This document shows, piece after piece, positions 11,680-23,782 of a stretch of 64,000 bases of DNA. Source of the stretch: Euphorbia lathyris (Eukaryota; Streptophyta; Magnoliopsida; Malpighiales; Euphorbiaceae); contig NC_088916.1 of the NCBI RefSeq assembly GCF_963576675.1, positions 21,799,501 through 21,863,500 on the forward strand. The letters run 5' to 3'. Positions within the stretch are counted from its first letter, which is position 1; each line of letters begins with the position of its first letter. The position numbers and the translations under genes were made by a program. The notes under the pieces are model-generated. The model saw only the letters and a program-made list of their open reading frames with translations. It made no database searches and was not told where the DNA came from.

Positions 11680-12037
11680 CGAAGCGCGTCGATCTGATAG
11701 GTCAGAATGGCGGTTTGGTTTTGAAACGTTCAACGGCTTTAAATTCTGACATTAATGACACATTCAGCGCATGGGTTTCTAATCATTATGCTTACGTCAT
11801 CCTAGGTGGCTACTTAAATACGCGTGCAAACATTAATTTTCGCAAGTTTTCTTACTCAGCATCTAGGATACTAAACGTTTGGAGTTCTGAGTGCTCAGTT
11901 TAGCGTAGAAGGGATTCATATCATGTGAAGTAACTCAGCATTTAGTAATCACTCAATATATATAGCAACTCAGCATACAGTGATTTCATAGCATTCAGTT
12001 TTACTCAGCATATGATAGTTACTCAACATGTAATGAT
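11680..12037 (-). other. Pol-to-third-ORF spacer of element B
   Basis: Non-coding. On the minus strand it repeats words such as ATGCTGAGT and TTGAGTAA, as does the spacer of element A (18434-18700). It is cut at 12037 by the 5' LTR of element A. Confidence 0.65.
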
Positions 12038-13445
12038 TGTTGAAACACCTTTCCACAAGATTTTGATTTGACAAAATCATCCATGATTAAGAGGCAATTA
12101 AATTTAGATGCTTTGATTTAATTGTACTAATATGTTTGTTAAATATTGAGTGCAAAAATATATAAAGTAAAGACAGGACAAAAGTCAGCACAAGCGAAGC
12201 TGAGTAGAACGGAACTCAGCATGACAAAATGGAAGCTGAGTGGAGTAAAATTCAGAAGCAAAACGAAGCTGACTAAAGTTGAAGATTTCTTCAAGAGCGG
12301 TTAAACAAAACGGAGCTGACCTAGAAGGAACTCAACATGAACGTTGAATAACTCGAAGAGAACAAACGAAGCTGAGTGACAGTCAGAACAGCAAAAAGGA
12401 TCCGTTCACTAAAGGACAAAGTCTGCCAATCCTCTGCACCAATAATTGGAACCTCGAAGACACCTAAAAGACTAATTCCAAGAGTCATGGGACGTTGGAT
12501 TATTGGAAACAGACAACTGGCACAAAAAGACAAACCAAACGCTAGAAGACAAACCTGACGTCTGAAGAAAACAGAGAAAGGGAATGGCGGTGCAGTCTGA
12601 AGCTGTCCAGAAATTGTTCCCCAAAAGAGCCGTTTTGATGTTGACGGTCAAGACATTTCAAAACGATCAAATCTACAGATTTCCTTCTATAAAAGGACAA
12701 TCGAAAAACTTGGATATGACACTGAAGCATTGAAAGAAAAATACAAGAGAGAAAGTCTAGAAAGCACTCAAATACAAAAGATCTTACACCAACTTTTCTA
12801 TTCTATGTGTAAATGCTAGATTGATTTGTAATCATCTAAAGTGTTCTTTAGTTCAAAAAGAACAAGTCTGTGATCAATAGGAATATTGAGAGTGTTAAGC
12901 TGAGTGCTTGGCTGTAAGCATTTCAGTGGTAGAGAAATATAGGTGCTGGGTTGTAGCACTTAGTAGGAGTTGAGTAGACGAATAGAGGAAGGTACTCTTG
13001 CATATTCAACTGCCTTGTAATCGGTTTGTGCTCTACCTTTAAAGAGCTCAGTATTGGATTCAAAAAGCCCGGAGGACTCTGGGGACTGGACGTAGGCAGA
13101 GAGGCCGAACCAGGATAAGTGATACTGAGTAATCTCTAAACTCTCTCTTATAATTGCATGTGTTGTTTGCTTTATTTACTCAGCATATATAAATTGCCTA
13201 AGCTGATCTTGAGTAAGTAAGTGGTGCTGAGTTAGAAGCTGACCTCCAAGAGTGTTAATTCTTAACTCTCAAGAAATTAACTTTGGTCAACATCTGACTA
13301 AAGCTGTCCTGAGATATATCTCACCAAGCTGACCAAAGGCTAAGTTAATAAATTCTCAAAATAACTTCCAGTTAGCTTAATTAAAACGCGAAAAAGTTAT
13401 ATTAGTTCCTAACCCCCCCTTGGAACTAATTACCAGGGACCAACA
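12038..13445 (+). repeat. 5' LTR of element A
   Basis: Starts TGTTGAAACACC and ends GGGACCAACA, two bases before the primer site. Direct repeat of 22383-23782. It contains several GCTGAG/GCTGAC words between 12170 and 12380 and a CCCCCCC run near 13412. Confidence 0.92.
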
Positions 13446-13447
13446 AG

Positions 13448-13459
13448 TGGTATCAGAGC
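13448..13459 (+). other. Primer binding site, initiator tRNA-Met type
   Basis: TGGTATCAGAGC two bases after the LTR end; standard primer site of plant Copia elements. Confidence 0.95.
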
Positions 13460-13507
13460 TTAAGCTCACTACTCAAAGATTTAACAATCTTGAGCTGATC
13501 CCTAAAA

Positions 13508-15301
13508 ATGGGTGAGAATAGCACTCGGTTCCTTCCAGGAAACCAAACAACACAGATACTCCCTGAGGGACTATCAATCACTAGACCTCCCCTATTCTTT
13601 GGGTCAAATTATACATTCTGGAAGAATAGGATGAAAAACTTTATTCAAGCCACAAACATGAGTGCATGGCTTGCAATTGTTCAAGGTCCACATGTGCCAT
13701 ACAAAACTGTTAACGATGAGAAAATCGTTAAAAGTGAGGCTGAGTGGACAGAGGATGACCTCAGAAAATTACAAAATAATGCTTCGGCTATAAACATGCT
13801 TCACTGTGCGTTAGATGCTGCAGAATACAATAAGATTTCAGGTTGCGAGTCTGCACAGGAGATTTGGAAGAAGCTTGAAGTAACCTATGAAGGCACAAGC
13901 AAAGTTAAGGAGTCTAAAGTCAATCAACATATGAGACTCTACGAGCTGTTTGAAATGAAGGAAAATGAAGACATCTCAGAAATGAACGCAAGGTTCACAA
14001 ACATTATAAATGAGCTAAAAAGGCTTGGAAAGAACTTCACTGAAGAAGAACAGGTGAAGAAAATTCTGAGAAGTCTGCCCAAGAGCTGGCAAGCAAAGAA
14101 AACAGCTGTAGAAGAAGCCCAAGACTTGACTACCTACAAATATGATGAGTTGATCGGATCCCTGCTGACCCATGAAATCTCTATGAAAAAATTTGAAGCC
14201 AAAGAGAAAGAAAAATCAGAAGATAAGAAACAAAAGTCACTTGTTATGAAAGCTGACTCAACTGAAGCGGAGTCAACTGATGATGAGGAATTGGCCATGT
14301 TCACCAGAAAGATGAAAAAGCTGTTCAGGAGAAATGATAGAAACGGCAAAAGGTCATTTAGAAGAAATGATAAGTATAAAGCTGAGTCAAGTGACAAGTC
14401 CAAGAAGGACAGCTCGAAGTCTGTCACATGTTTTGAGTGTCATCAAACTGGGCACATCAAGTCAAGCTGTCCCAATCTCAAGAAAGAGAAGAAGGGAAGC
14501 AAAAAGGCTATGGTAGCCACATGGAGTGACAGTGACGAATCAACATCATCTGAAGCTGAGCAAAATGAAACAGCCAACATATGCTTTATGGCGGATGATG
14601 GAGCTGACCGATCCCAATCTGAGCATGCTGACCTTTCTGATGAAACCGACCAGGAGGATCACAGCAATGAGGTAACATCCTTACTCTTACTTAGAAACGA
14701 AATGGTAAAGGCCCTGAGTGACTTATATACACTAACCAAAAAGTGTAACAAAAAGATTAAGGCACTCAGCAGGCGCTGTGATGAGATTGAAGAGGTCAAG
14801 CTGAGTGACCTCCGATATCTTCTCCAGGACAACTCTGACTTGCATACCAACATGCAAATCTTACATAAGTTTGTCACGGAGGTTCAATCTGAGTCAAAGA
14901 AACTTAGAAAGGATATCACAATGTTACAGAGTCAAGGGAAGGGCTCAAATAGAAATAAACCCCATGCTGAGTACGCAAATACTAGTCAGCATAAGCAATT
15001 CACTTAATGTGAGTGTTGTGGAAAAAGGGGACACACAAAGGATGTGTGTTGGCATAACAGGCGGACTGTCCAATGTGACTTCTGCGGAAGAAAAGGGCAT
15101 ACCACAAAAGTATGTTGGCATGCCCAACACAATAATACTGACCATACTCAGTTCAACCCACAAAGGGTACCTTTTTGTGATTTCTGTGGTAAGCCAGGCC
15201 ACACCATAAAAGTATGCCATCACAAGTTAAAATATGACTTTGCACCTGTTTACACTAACAAGAAAGGACCGAAAAGGAATTGGGTACCTAAAAATGAATA
15301 G
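13508..15301 (+). pseudogene. gag: Gag of element A with premature stop
   Basis: The frame opens at ATG 13508. The N-terminal part (residues about 20-250) is a Copia-type Gag polypeptide domain (RPPLFFGSNYTFWKNRMKNF, EIWKKLEVTYEG, NEDISEMNARF, ILRSLPKSWQAK). A CCHC zinc knuckle CFECHQTGHIKSSC follows near residue 317. A TAA at 15005-15007 stops it at residue 499. The same frame then continues with three more CCHC knuckles (CECCGKRGHTKDVC, CDFCGRKGHTTKVC, CDFCGKPGHTIKVC) and ends at TAG 15299-15301. Element B keeps this region open, so 15005 is a mutation and 15299 is likely the natural gag end. Gag would form the particle and bind RNA. Confidence 0.85.
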
Positions 15302-15307
15302 TTTAAA

Positions 15308-18300
15308 ATGCAGGTCAGCTTGACATGCGTGGAGAAGTCAAAACTATGGTATATAGACAGCGCATGCTCAAGGCATATGACAGGTGATGAAACTCAGTTC
15401 ATCACACTAGAGCTTAAACGAGGTGGAAGTGTAAGCTTTGGAGACAACAAGAAGGGTAAGATAGTCGGCTCAGGTACTATCGGAGGTAACCCAACTATTG
15501 AGTCTGTCTCCTTAGTTAAAGGTCTCAAATACAATCTGCTGAGTGTAGCCCAGCTTTGCAAGAGCGGCAGAAGGGTTGTATTTGATGATACTAAGTGTCA
15601 AATACTCGAGGGAAATACAAATGAGTTAATTTTAACTGCCCCTCGTGTAGAAAATGTATACATGTTAAACTTAGAAAAACAGTTTTCTAAAAACATATGC
15701 TTAGTATCTAAAGAGGACAACTCCTGGCTATGGCATAGAAGACTTGGGCATGTCAGCATGGACCTTCTTGCCAAATTAGCTAGAAAGCAATTAGTTGAGG
15801 GATTACCCAAATTAAAGTTTGAAAAAGATCAACTGTGTAAAGCTTGTCAGCAAGGCAAACAAACTGAAAAATCATTTCATAGCAAAAATATTGTCTCAAC
15901 CAAAAGACCATTGTAATTACTACACTTGGATCTTTTCGGACCTATCCAGCCACTCAGCTTGGGAGGTAAGAAATTTTCCTTGGTTATTGTAGATGATTTC
16001 TCTCGGTACACTTGGATCATCTTGCTGAGTAGCAAGGATGAAACCTTTGAGATGTTTACCACATTGATCAAAAAGCTTGAAAATAACAAAGACCTAAGAG
16101 TAGCTCACATTAGAAGCGACAATGGTGGAGAATTCAAAAACCAACAGTTTGATGAATTCTGTGAAATCAGTGGTATTGACCACAACTTCTCTGCTCCTAG
16201 AACACCTCAACAAAATGGGGTCGTTGAAAGGAAAAATAGAACCATTGTCGAAATAGCTAGGACAATGCTGAGTGAAAATAGGCTTCCAAAGTACTTCTAG
16301 GGAGAAGCTGTTCACACGGCATGTTACATACTGAATAGGGCTCTAGTTAGACCTATACTTAAGAAAACCCCATATGAACTTTGGAAAGGTCGAAAGCCCA
16401 ACATTGGATACTTTCGTGCCTTTGGGTGTAAATGCTTTATACTCAATACAAAAGACAACCTTGCTAAATTTGATGCTAAAGCTGACGAGGCGATCTTTTT
16501 AGGGTACTCAACAAACAGTAAAGCATATAGAGTATTTAACAAAAGAACTCAGGTTGTAGAAGAGTCTGTACATGTTGAGTTCGATGAAACTGGCCCTACA
16601 GGTAAGTCAGCTCAGCCTGAAGAAGATGAACCAGGCTCAGCTTCCGCTGATCAACCAGAAGCCTCTATGTCAACTATACAGGAGCTGGCCCAAGGTAAGC
16701 AAGAAATTGAAATATCATTTGCTGACCAATCTATTCCTGTAGAGATTGTAGAAACACCTCTTCCAAACAAATCAACATTGCCCAAGGAAATAAAGATCCC
16801 AAGAGGACATACAGAACAAGCCATTCTTGATGCCGCCAACAACAAATTAATGACCAGAGATCAGCTTAGAAAATACCTCAACAATGTTGCATTCGTCTCA
16901 ATACATGAGCCAAAGAACTTTGCGGATGCTGAGAAAGATGAATATTGGATCAATGCTATGCAAGAAGAGCTTGACCAATTTACCAGAAATGAGGTATGGG
17001 ATTTAGTACCTAAACCTAGGAATTAAAAGCCCATAGGAACCAAGTGGGTCTTTAGAAATAAGCTAGATGAGCATGGAAATGTGATTAGAAACAAAGCTCG
17101 ACTTGTAGCCCAAGGCTATAGTCAGCAAGAGGGTATAGACTATGGAGAAACATTTGCTCCTGTTGCTAGATTAGAAGCTATACGTATATTGTGTGCCTAT
17201 GCTAGTTACATGAATTTTAAACTATATCAAATGGATGTGAAAAGTGCATTTCTTAATGGCTTTATAAACGAAGAGGTATATGTTAATCAACCTCCTGGGT
17301 TTGAAGATCCAAAATTTCCAAACCACGTTTATAAACTCAAAAAGGCCCTGTACGGCCTAAAGCAAGCTCCAAGAGCTTGGTATGAGAGGTTGACCAACTT
17401 CCTGCTGACCAGGAACTATGTCAGGGGAAAAGCTGACACAACCTTGTTTATTAAGAAAAAGGGTAAATATACCCTACTTGCACAGATATATGTAGATGAT
17501 ATAATTTTTGGTGCTACTGACGAATCTTTGTGCAAAGAATTTAGCCAACAGATGCAAACTGAGTTCGAAATGTCCATGATGGGTGAACTCAACTTCTTCC
17601 TTGGACTTCAAATCAAGCAAGGAAAGAATGGCATCTTTATAAGTCAGTCTAAGTACACCAAGGAAATGTTAAAGAAATTCAGCATGGTAGATTGCAAACC
17701 AATATCAACCCCCATGGGTACTGATACTGTCCTATGCAAGGATGAGAAGAGTAAGTCAGTTGATAGTAAACTTTATCGAGGTATGATAGGTTCTTTACTC
17801 TATCTCACTGCCAGTAGACCAGACATTCATTACTCAGTATGCTATTGCGCTAGATATCAAGCTGACCCCAGGGAATCTCATCTAACTGCTGTAAAAAGAA
17901 TTTTTAGATACTTGCAAAGCTCAGTTGATGCAGGTCTATGGTATCCAACCTCAAATGACTTCACACTCATTGGATATACTGATGCTGACTATGGACAAGA
18001 TAAGCTAGAACGGAAGAGTACTTCAGGAGGATGTCATTTCCTTGGAAGCTGTCTAGTATCTTAGTTCAGCAAGAAGCAATCATCCGTAGCTCTGTCTACA
18101 ACTGAAGCTGAGTACGTGGATGCTGGAAGCTGTGTTGCACAAGTCCTATGGATAAAGCAACAGCTTGAGGATTACGGAGTCAAAACAAAGACAATAGAAA
18201 TCAAATGCGACAACAAAAGTGCCATTGATCTATCTAAAAATCCAGTCCAACACAGCAGGATGAAGCATGTTAGCATAAGGCATCACTTCATCAGAGACCA

Positions 18301-18433
18301 TGTACTAAAAGATGAGATCAAGCTGACCTACGTGCCAACAAATGATCAGCTTGCAGATATCTTCACAAAGCCCTTGGTACGAGAACAATTCAACACACTA
18401 AGGGAAGCAATTGGTATGTCAAATCCACTCTAA
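15308..18433 (+). pseudogene. pol: Pol of element A (PR-IN-RT-RH) with in-frame stops
   Basis: In frame with gag. Domains in order: protease around WYIDSACSRHMTGD (about 15350); GAG-pre-integrase with LWHRRLGH; integrase core with DLFGP, SDNGGEF and VVERKNR as the D, D and E sites (15930-16260); reverse transcriptase with [15 protein letters not shown] and the YVDD catalytic motif (about 17490); RNase H with TDADYG, STTEAEY and CDNKSA (to 18433). Internal stops: TAA 15914, TAG 16298, TAA 17024, TAG 18062. No frameshift is visible, so decay is by point mutation only. Order IN before RT is diagnostic of Copia (Pseudoviridae). Confidence 0.9.
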
Positions 18434-19039
18434 CTAAATCTGTATTGAATAATTGTCATATGAGTGGAACTTTGAATAATTGTGCAAATGCCATGTTGAG
18501 TAAAATATATACTCCTTACTAAGCTTGAAAATGAAAAAGCCACCCTATGCTGAATTGACATATATATTGAGTGATGATACTGAGTAGGCATAAAAGCTGA
18601 GTAAACATCCTATGCTGAGTAGATAAATATATTGAGTAATCACTCTAGGTTGAGTAAATATACATGCTGAGTGAGTAACTTATGTTGAGTTAATCAGAAA
18701 TAGAGAAATTATCTTCACAGAAGTTAGGCAATCAATATCGTGGATGCTTCGAATTCTAGCAAAACCTAGTAAAAACCCACTCGCGTAAAGAGAACCTACA
18801 CGTGTAACCTCTGGCACCTTGGGAAGACGCACATTAATGGCAAATCCCATGCGCCGAAGATGTCATAATTGACAGAATTTTTGTCGGTTGAACGTCCCTA
18901 GGTAAAAACGGCTAGTTAATGATTAAGGGCCGACGTAAATTTATATAAAAAGTGGAAGAATCCCCACTCTTCATTCCTTACGCCTGTAATCTCCTGAAAT
19001 CGAACTTCTTTCTCTCTAAGAACTTCAAAACCTTCAAAA
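18434..19039 (+). other. Spacer between pol and third ORF of element A
   Basis: About 600 bp without a coding frame. The first half repeats TGAGTAA and ATGCTGAGT words every 15-30 bp (about 18480-18690). The second half is promoter-like, with a TATA box and a CT-rich leader. Confidence 0.7.
18940..18950 (+). promoter_or_regulatory. Putative internal TATA box for third ORF of element A
   Basis: TTTATATAAAA lies about 90 nt upstream of the ATG at 19040, followed by AGTGGAAG and a CT-rich leader, with AAAAATGGCT at the start codon. The same layout occurs in element B. Confidence 0.55.
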
Positions 19040-21955
19040 ATGGCTCCCGGCAAAAACAAAACCCCTAAAACTCAAACCACAGATAAACCCACTGACCACG
19101 CGGGTCCTTCGACGGAAATAGAAAGGAAAATGATCAAGGTACACTCAAAGGTCAACAATCTGGAGGTCTTAAAATGCCGATGGTTTTCTCCAAGCTTTGT
19201 CTCATCTGAGAAACCATTCTGTGAATGGATCGAGAAGAACAAGTGGAAAGGTCTCTTCTCTCTTTCAGGAACAACCTATCCCAGGTTAGTACGGGAATTC
19301 TACTCGAATCTATGTGTTGATGCAGATGACTCTGACTATTTGGAGACCACTGTTAAAGGTCAGAAAATCGTTGTCACCCCTGCCTATCTAGCAACATTGC
19401 TAGACTTACCAGACGAAGGAATTCAATTTAGAACGACAAAGGAGAAAATACCAAAAGCCACAACTGAGAAGCTAAAGGGGTTCTGTAAACCCAAAGATCA
19501 TAAGGGGGAAATACCCAGCACCTGTATGGGCAAAGAACAAAAGATGGTCCACTTCATGTTGACCAACTTTATCTTCCCCAAACTCAGCTCAGCTTCATCC
19601 GCATCAAACTTCGAACAGTGCTTCATCTGGCACATGTTGACCTACATTCCGTTCAATCTTACCGTCTTTCTAGTTGGAGCGTTTCAACGAAGTGGTAAGA
19701 AACTTCGCTTGGGCTCACTCATTACAAAAATTATTCAGGACAAGCAAATAGAGACGGTGAATGAAACGAGTACATTAGGAAGTGAAATCACTGCAGTTCT
19801 ACTGGATGGACTGTTGTACAATCAACCTTTGAAGGGATATGAAGGAGCTGGAGATGCTGAGGAAGATGAAGAAGCTGAGCAACAAGAAATTGAGCCTGAA
19901 GCTGAGCCTGTAAAAGATGTTGAGGCTCATGCTGAGTCACCTGAGACAGCTCAGCCTGAGAGGAGGAAGAAGAGGAAGGCTGTAGAAACCTGCTCAAAAG
20001 ACATTCATGCTGTCCCCAAGAAAGTAAAGTTATCATCAAAAGAAAAAGCTAAAGCTGACAAGGCTAATGAGCAAGCTGAGTTAGCTGAGAAAAGAAAGAG
20101 GCAAGAAGAGCCTGAGGATGAGGAAGAAGATACTTCAGAATCCCCTTTAAAGAAAAGGAAAAAGGGTAACTCCTTAAAGATAGTGGAAGCTGTCCCACTA
20201 GCCTCTACTCAACCTGAAGGTCATGGAACTGACCTAGAAAAGGATGCTGTAGGAGAAACTGAGCAACATGCTGAGCACTAAGAAGCAAATACTGAGCAGG
20301 AAGAATATCCCAATGTTGAAAAATCTCAGGATGATGGTGAGCAGAGAGAAAAAGAAAGTAATGCTGTTGAGGGTCCTGTTGAGCAACTTGTAGAAGAGGC
20401 AGTTGCTACTGAGTCCAGTGAAGGTATTCAAACTGACCATTCACCGCCAAGAGCTGAGACACGGCGAAGACTCAAAAAGAAAGCGCAAAAGCAAATTGAT
20501 CTCATGGATGACTTTCCCATTGATGAGCTTGAAACTGACCTCTCTACAATTCAGTTCCAGTACTTCTCCAATGAAACTGAGTCACCACCAGAAAATCCAG
20601 TGGAAAAGCAAGCCTCTGTTACTCAGGATGAGGAACAAGCCAAAAACCCTGCAGATCCAATTCAGACTACTCAAGTTGAGCCAACTCATGTCTCAACTCC
20701 ACCTCCAACACAACATGTTGATGACTCAGCTCATCCAATCAATCAAAGTCCAGGTACCAATCAAGGTACTCAATCTGGCAGAGAACCAACTCCTCCACCT
20801 CCATCAAACTCTGTACCAGCCTCTGAGTCTAATACTGCTAAATTTGCATACTTGAATGCTACTGAGTCTGGCCGACGGGTCATTGCTTCTGCTCAGTCCT
20901 TGCTTCAAGATTTCCATACTACTCAAGCTGATGGTCACCAATCTACTCAAGCTGAGTCCTCCCACCTGTCAGGTATTACTCAGCTTCTGAATGAACTTCG
21001 AGGACTAAAGGATCTGGTTAGCGTTATCACTGCGGTTCAAACTCAGCAACCAAATTAAGAGCAAATAGCAAAACTAACTGAACTAGTGCTTACAATGGCC
21101 ACCCATATGAATTCGCTTGAAGGCAAAATTCACCAACTGTTAGAAGTCAATCCAGGGTATGTCACTTCCACTGAGCTTCAAAGCTACTTTGTTAAGCTAG
21201 CAGCGGAACTGACCACCTTTAGAGCAACTGCCAATCCTGAGTCTGTTACGTCTGCTGAATTGCAAGACTGTTTTACCAAATTGAATGCTGAGGTGACCAA
21301 ATTAAGTCCACCCGGCAATGCTGAGTTTGCCACCTCTGCCGAACTTCAAAAATGTTTCACCCAGCTTCATACTGAGCTGACCAGTACACGTGACTTAGTA
21401 TCCTCCTCTTCTCAGTGTACTATTGACCAATTAAGTGAAGCAGTCAGACTACTCAACATCGACAGAGCCCAGATGGATGTTGATCCCATCTCCAACACTG
21501 AACTCATGAGCTTTTCACAAGCTATCATGAAGGCAATGCGCATCAACAATGGCCAGCGTATGTTTTATGATTCTGCTCTGCTCAAGCTGTTCCATCAAGC
21601 TTTTGGTCAGATCACAAGCTCCCTCACCTGCCTGAGCAAATCTCATGAATGCCTCCTCAGCATGATCAGTAGCTCTCTTCGGGTTCCTCGGCATATCCAA
21701 GACGATAGTGTGCCAGTAATTGATGGCCTGGGAGAAAGCACCAAAAGGCTCCAGCGCTACTCTCATTATCTCTCCTCCGCAACACGGAATGAAACTTTCC
21801 TCTACAAACCCGATGCTGGCAAAACGGGGGAGACGAGTCAAGGAGGAACTCAAGAAGGAACTCAGCCTGCAGGTTATGCTTCTGGAAGCAAAGAGAAAGA
21901 GAAAGGAAAAGGCATTGCTCACGCTGATCTCTCAGCTCAGAGAAAGAAGAAGTAA
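19040..21955 (+). pseudogene. Third ORF of element A (Transposase_32-like domain plus coiled-coil tail)
   Basis: One frame of 972 codons with two stops (TAA 20279-20281 and TAA 21056-21058). Residues about 45-230 hold the conserved domain (WFSPSFVSSEKPFCEWI, LVREFYSNL, VTPAYLATLLDLPDEG, FCKPKDHKGEI, SNFEQCFIWHML, LGSLITKII). Then comes a long Glu/Lys/Ala-rich region with basic clusters (KKRK, KRKKK; possible nuclear signals). The part after 20504 is Gln/Thr/Pro-rich, and the part after 21086 has repeated TSAELQ.CF.KL units that look helical. No signal peptide or membrane segment is visible, which argues against an envelope-type protein despite the envelope-like position. Sireviruses often carry an extra ORF here; its role is unknown. 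Confidence 0.75.
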
Positions 21956-22368
21956 AACCAGCTTAAGACTTAGCTTCTAGCTTAAGACTTAGCTTCATAT
22001 CCTGTCTTTAAATCCTTGGTTGTTTGTTGTTTAGGTTAATATGTTTTTTTTTGTTGCTTAAATCAATATAACATGTATTAGTTTTCTTCCCGATCTGACT
22101 AATCAAGTTTGAACAAACAAATAAAGAAGTTAAAAACACTCAGTATGCATAAACTGAGAGACAGCATACTTCCAAAACTGACTTAAATCCAAACTAAAGC
22201 TGAGTCAGTATACACAAATGTCTTAAGTCTAAATCAAATTAGATCTTGGAATGTTAAGAATAAAGTTAAGACAAAATGTGTGCAACCCTTACGGGGGAGT
22301 CATCTCAAAAATATCAATCATGGGGCAACTTATAACTAAGTTCCGTAATTATGTATTTTGCCAACATC
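21956..22368 (+). other. 3' untranslated region of element A
   Basis: Non-coding, with an imperfect repeat of CTTAAGACTTAGCTTC near 21962. Purine-rich words ACGGGGGAGTC (about 22291) and CATGGGGCAA (about 22319) precede the true polypurine tract, resembling extra polypurine-tract copies. Confidence 0.6.
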
Positions 22369-22382
22369 AAAATGGGGGAGTT
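22369..22382 (+). other. Polypurine tract of element A
   Basis: AAAATGGGGGAGTT directly before the 3' LTR; primer for plus-strand DNA synthesis in LTR elements. Confidence 0.88.
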
Positions 22383-23782
22383 TGTTGAAACACCTTTCCA
22401 CAAGATTTTGATTTGACAAAATCATCCATGATTAAGAGGCAATTAAATTTAGATGCTTTGATTTAATTGTACTAATATGTTTGTTAAATATTGAGTGCAA
22501 AAATATATAAAGTAAAGACAGGACAAAAGTCAGCACAAGCGAAGCTGAGTAGAACAGAACTCAGCATGACAGAATGGAAGCTGAGTGGAGTAAAATTCAG
22601 AAGCAAAACGAAGCTGACTAAAATTGAAGATTTCTTCAAGAGCGGTTAAACAAAACGGAGCTGACCTAGAAGGAACTCAGCATGAACGTTGAATAACTCG
22701 AAGAGAACAAACGAAGCTGAGTGACAGTCAGAACAGCAAAAAGGATCCGTTCACTAAAGGACAAAGTCTGCCAATCCTCTGCACCAATAATTGGAACCTC
22801 GAAGACACCTAAAAGACTAATTCCAAGAGTCATGGGACGTTGGATTATTGGAAACAGACAACTGGCACAAAAAGACAAACCAGACTCTAGAAGATAAACC
22901 TGACGCCTGAAGAAAACAGAGAAAGGGAATGGCGGTGCAGTCTGAAGCTGTCCAGAAATTGTTCCCCAAAAGAGCCGTTTTGATGTTAACGGTCAAGACA
23001 TTTCAAAACGATCAAATCTACAGATTTCCTTCTATAAAAGGACAATCGAAAAACTTGGATATGACACTGAAGCATTGAAAGAAAAATACAAGAGAGAAAG
23101 TCTAGAAAGCACTCAAATACAAAAGATCTTACACCAACTTTTCTATTCTATGTGTAAATGCTAGATTGATTTGTAATCATCTAAAGTGTTCTTTAGTTCA
23201 AAAAGAACAAGTCTGTGATCAATAGGAATATTGAGAGTGTTAAGCTGAGTGCTTGGCTGTAAGCATTTCAGTGGTAGAGAAATCTAGGTGCTGGGTTGTA
23301 GCACTTAGTAGGAGTTGAGTAGACGAATAGAGGAAGGTACTCTTGCATATTCAACTTCCTTGTAATCGGTTTGTGCTCTACCTTTAAAGAGCTTAGTATT
23401 GGATTCAAAAAGCCCGGAGGACTCTGGGGACTGGACGTAGGCAGAGAGGCCGAACCAGGATAAGTGATACTGAGTAATCTCTAAACTCTCTCTTATAATT
23501 GCATGTGTTGTTTGCTTTATTTACTCAGCATATATAAATTGCCTAAGCTGATCTTGAGTAAGTAAGTGGTGCTGAGTTAGAAGCTGACCTCCAAGAGTGT
23601 CAATTCTTAACTCTCAAGAAATCAACTTTGGTCAACATCTGACTAAAGCTGTCCTGAGATATATCTCACCAAGCTGACCAAAGGCTAAGTTAATAAATTC
23701 TCAAAATAACTTCCAGTCAGCTTAATTAAAACGCGAAAAAGTTATATTAGTTCCTAACCCCCCATTGGAACTAATTACCAGG
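22383..23782 (+). repeat. 3' LTR of element A, last eight bases missing
   Basis: Near-identical to 12038-13445 until ATTACCAGG. The terminal GACCAACA of the 5' LTR is absent, and the sequence turns directly into minus-strand pol of element B. The missing end means a deletion after insertion. Confidence 0.92.

Larger units (their letters stand above)
12038..23782 (+). mobile_element. SIRE-like Copia retrotransposon A, nearly complete
   Basis: 5' LTR, tRNA-Met primer site, gag, pol (protease, integrase, reverse transcriptase, RNase H), spacer with TATA box, a third ORF, polypurine tract and 3' LTR, total about 11.7 kb. Gag and pol share one reading frame over 4.9 kb without a frameshift but with several stop codons. 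The 3' LTR lacks its last eight bases and no target duplication can be found, which points to a deletion at the right junction. Gag type, the order of pol domains and the extra 3' ORF suggest the Sirevirus (SIRE/Maximus) lineage. Confidence 0.88.

Noticed and set aside
13448..13459. tRNA gene hit for tRNA-Met-like words, also at 26947 and 44798
   Set aside because: Only the 12-13 base primer complement is present next to LTR ends; no cloverleaf sequence.
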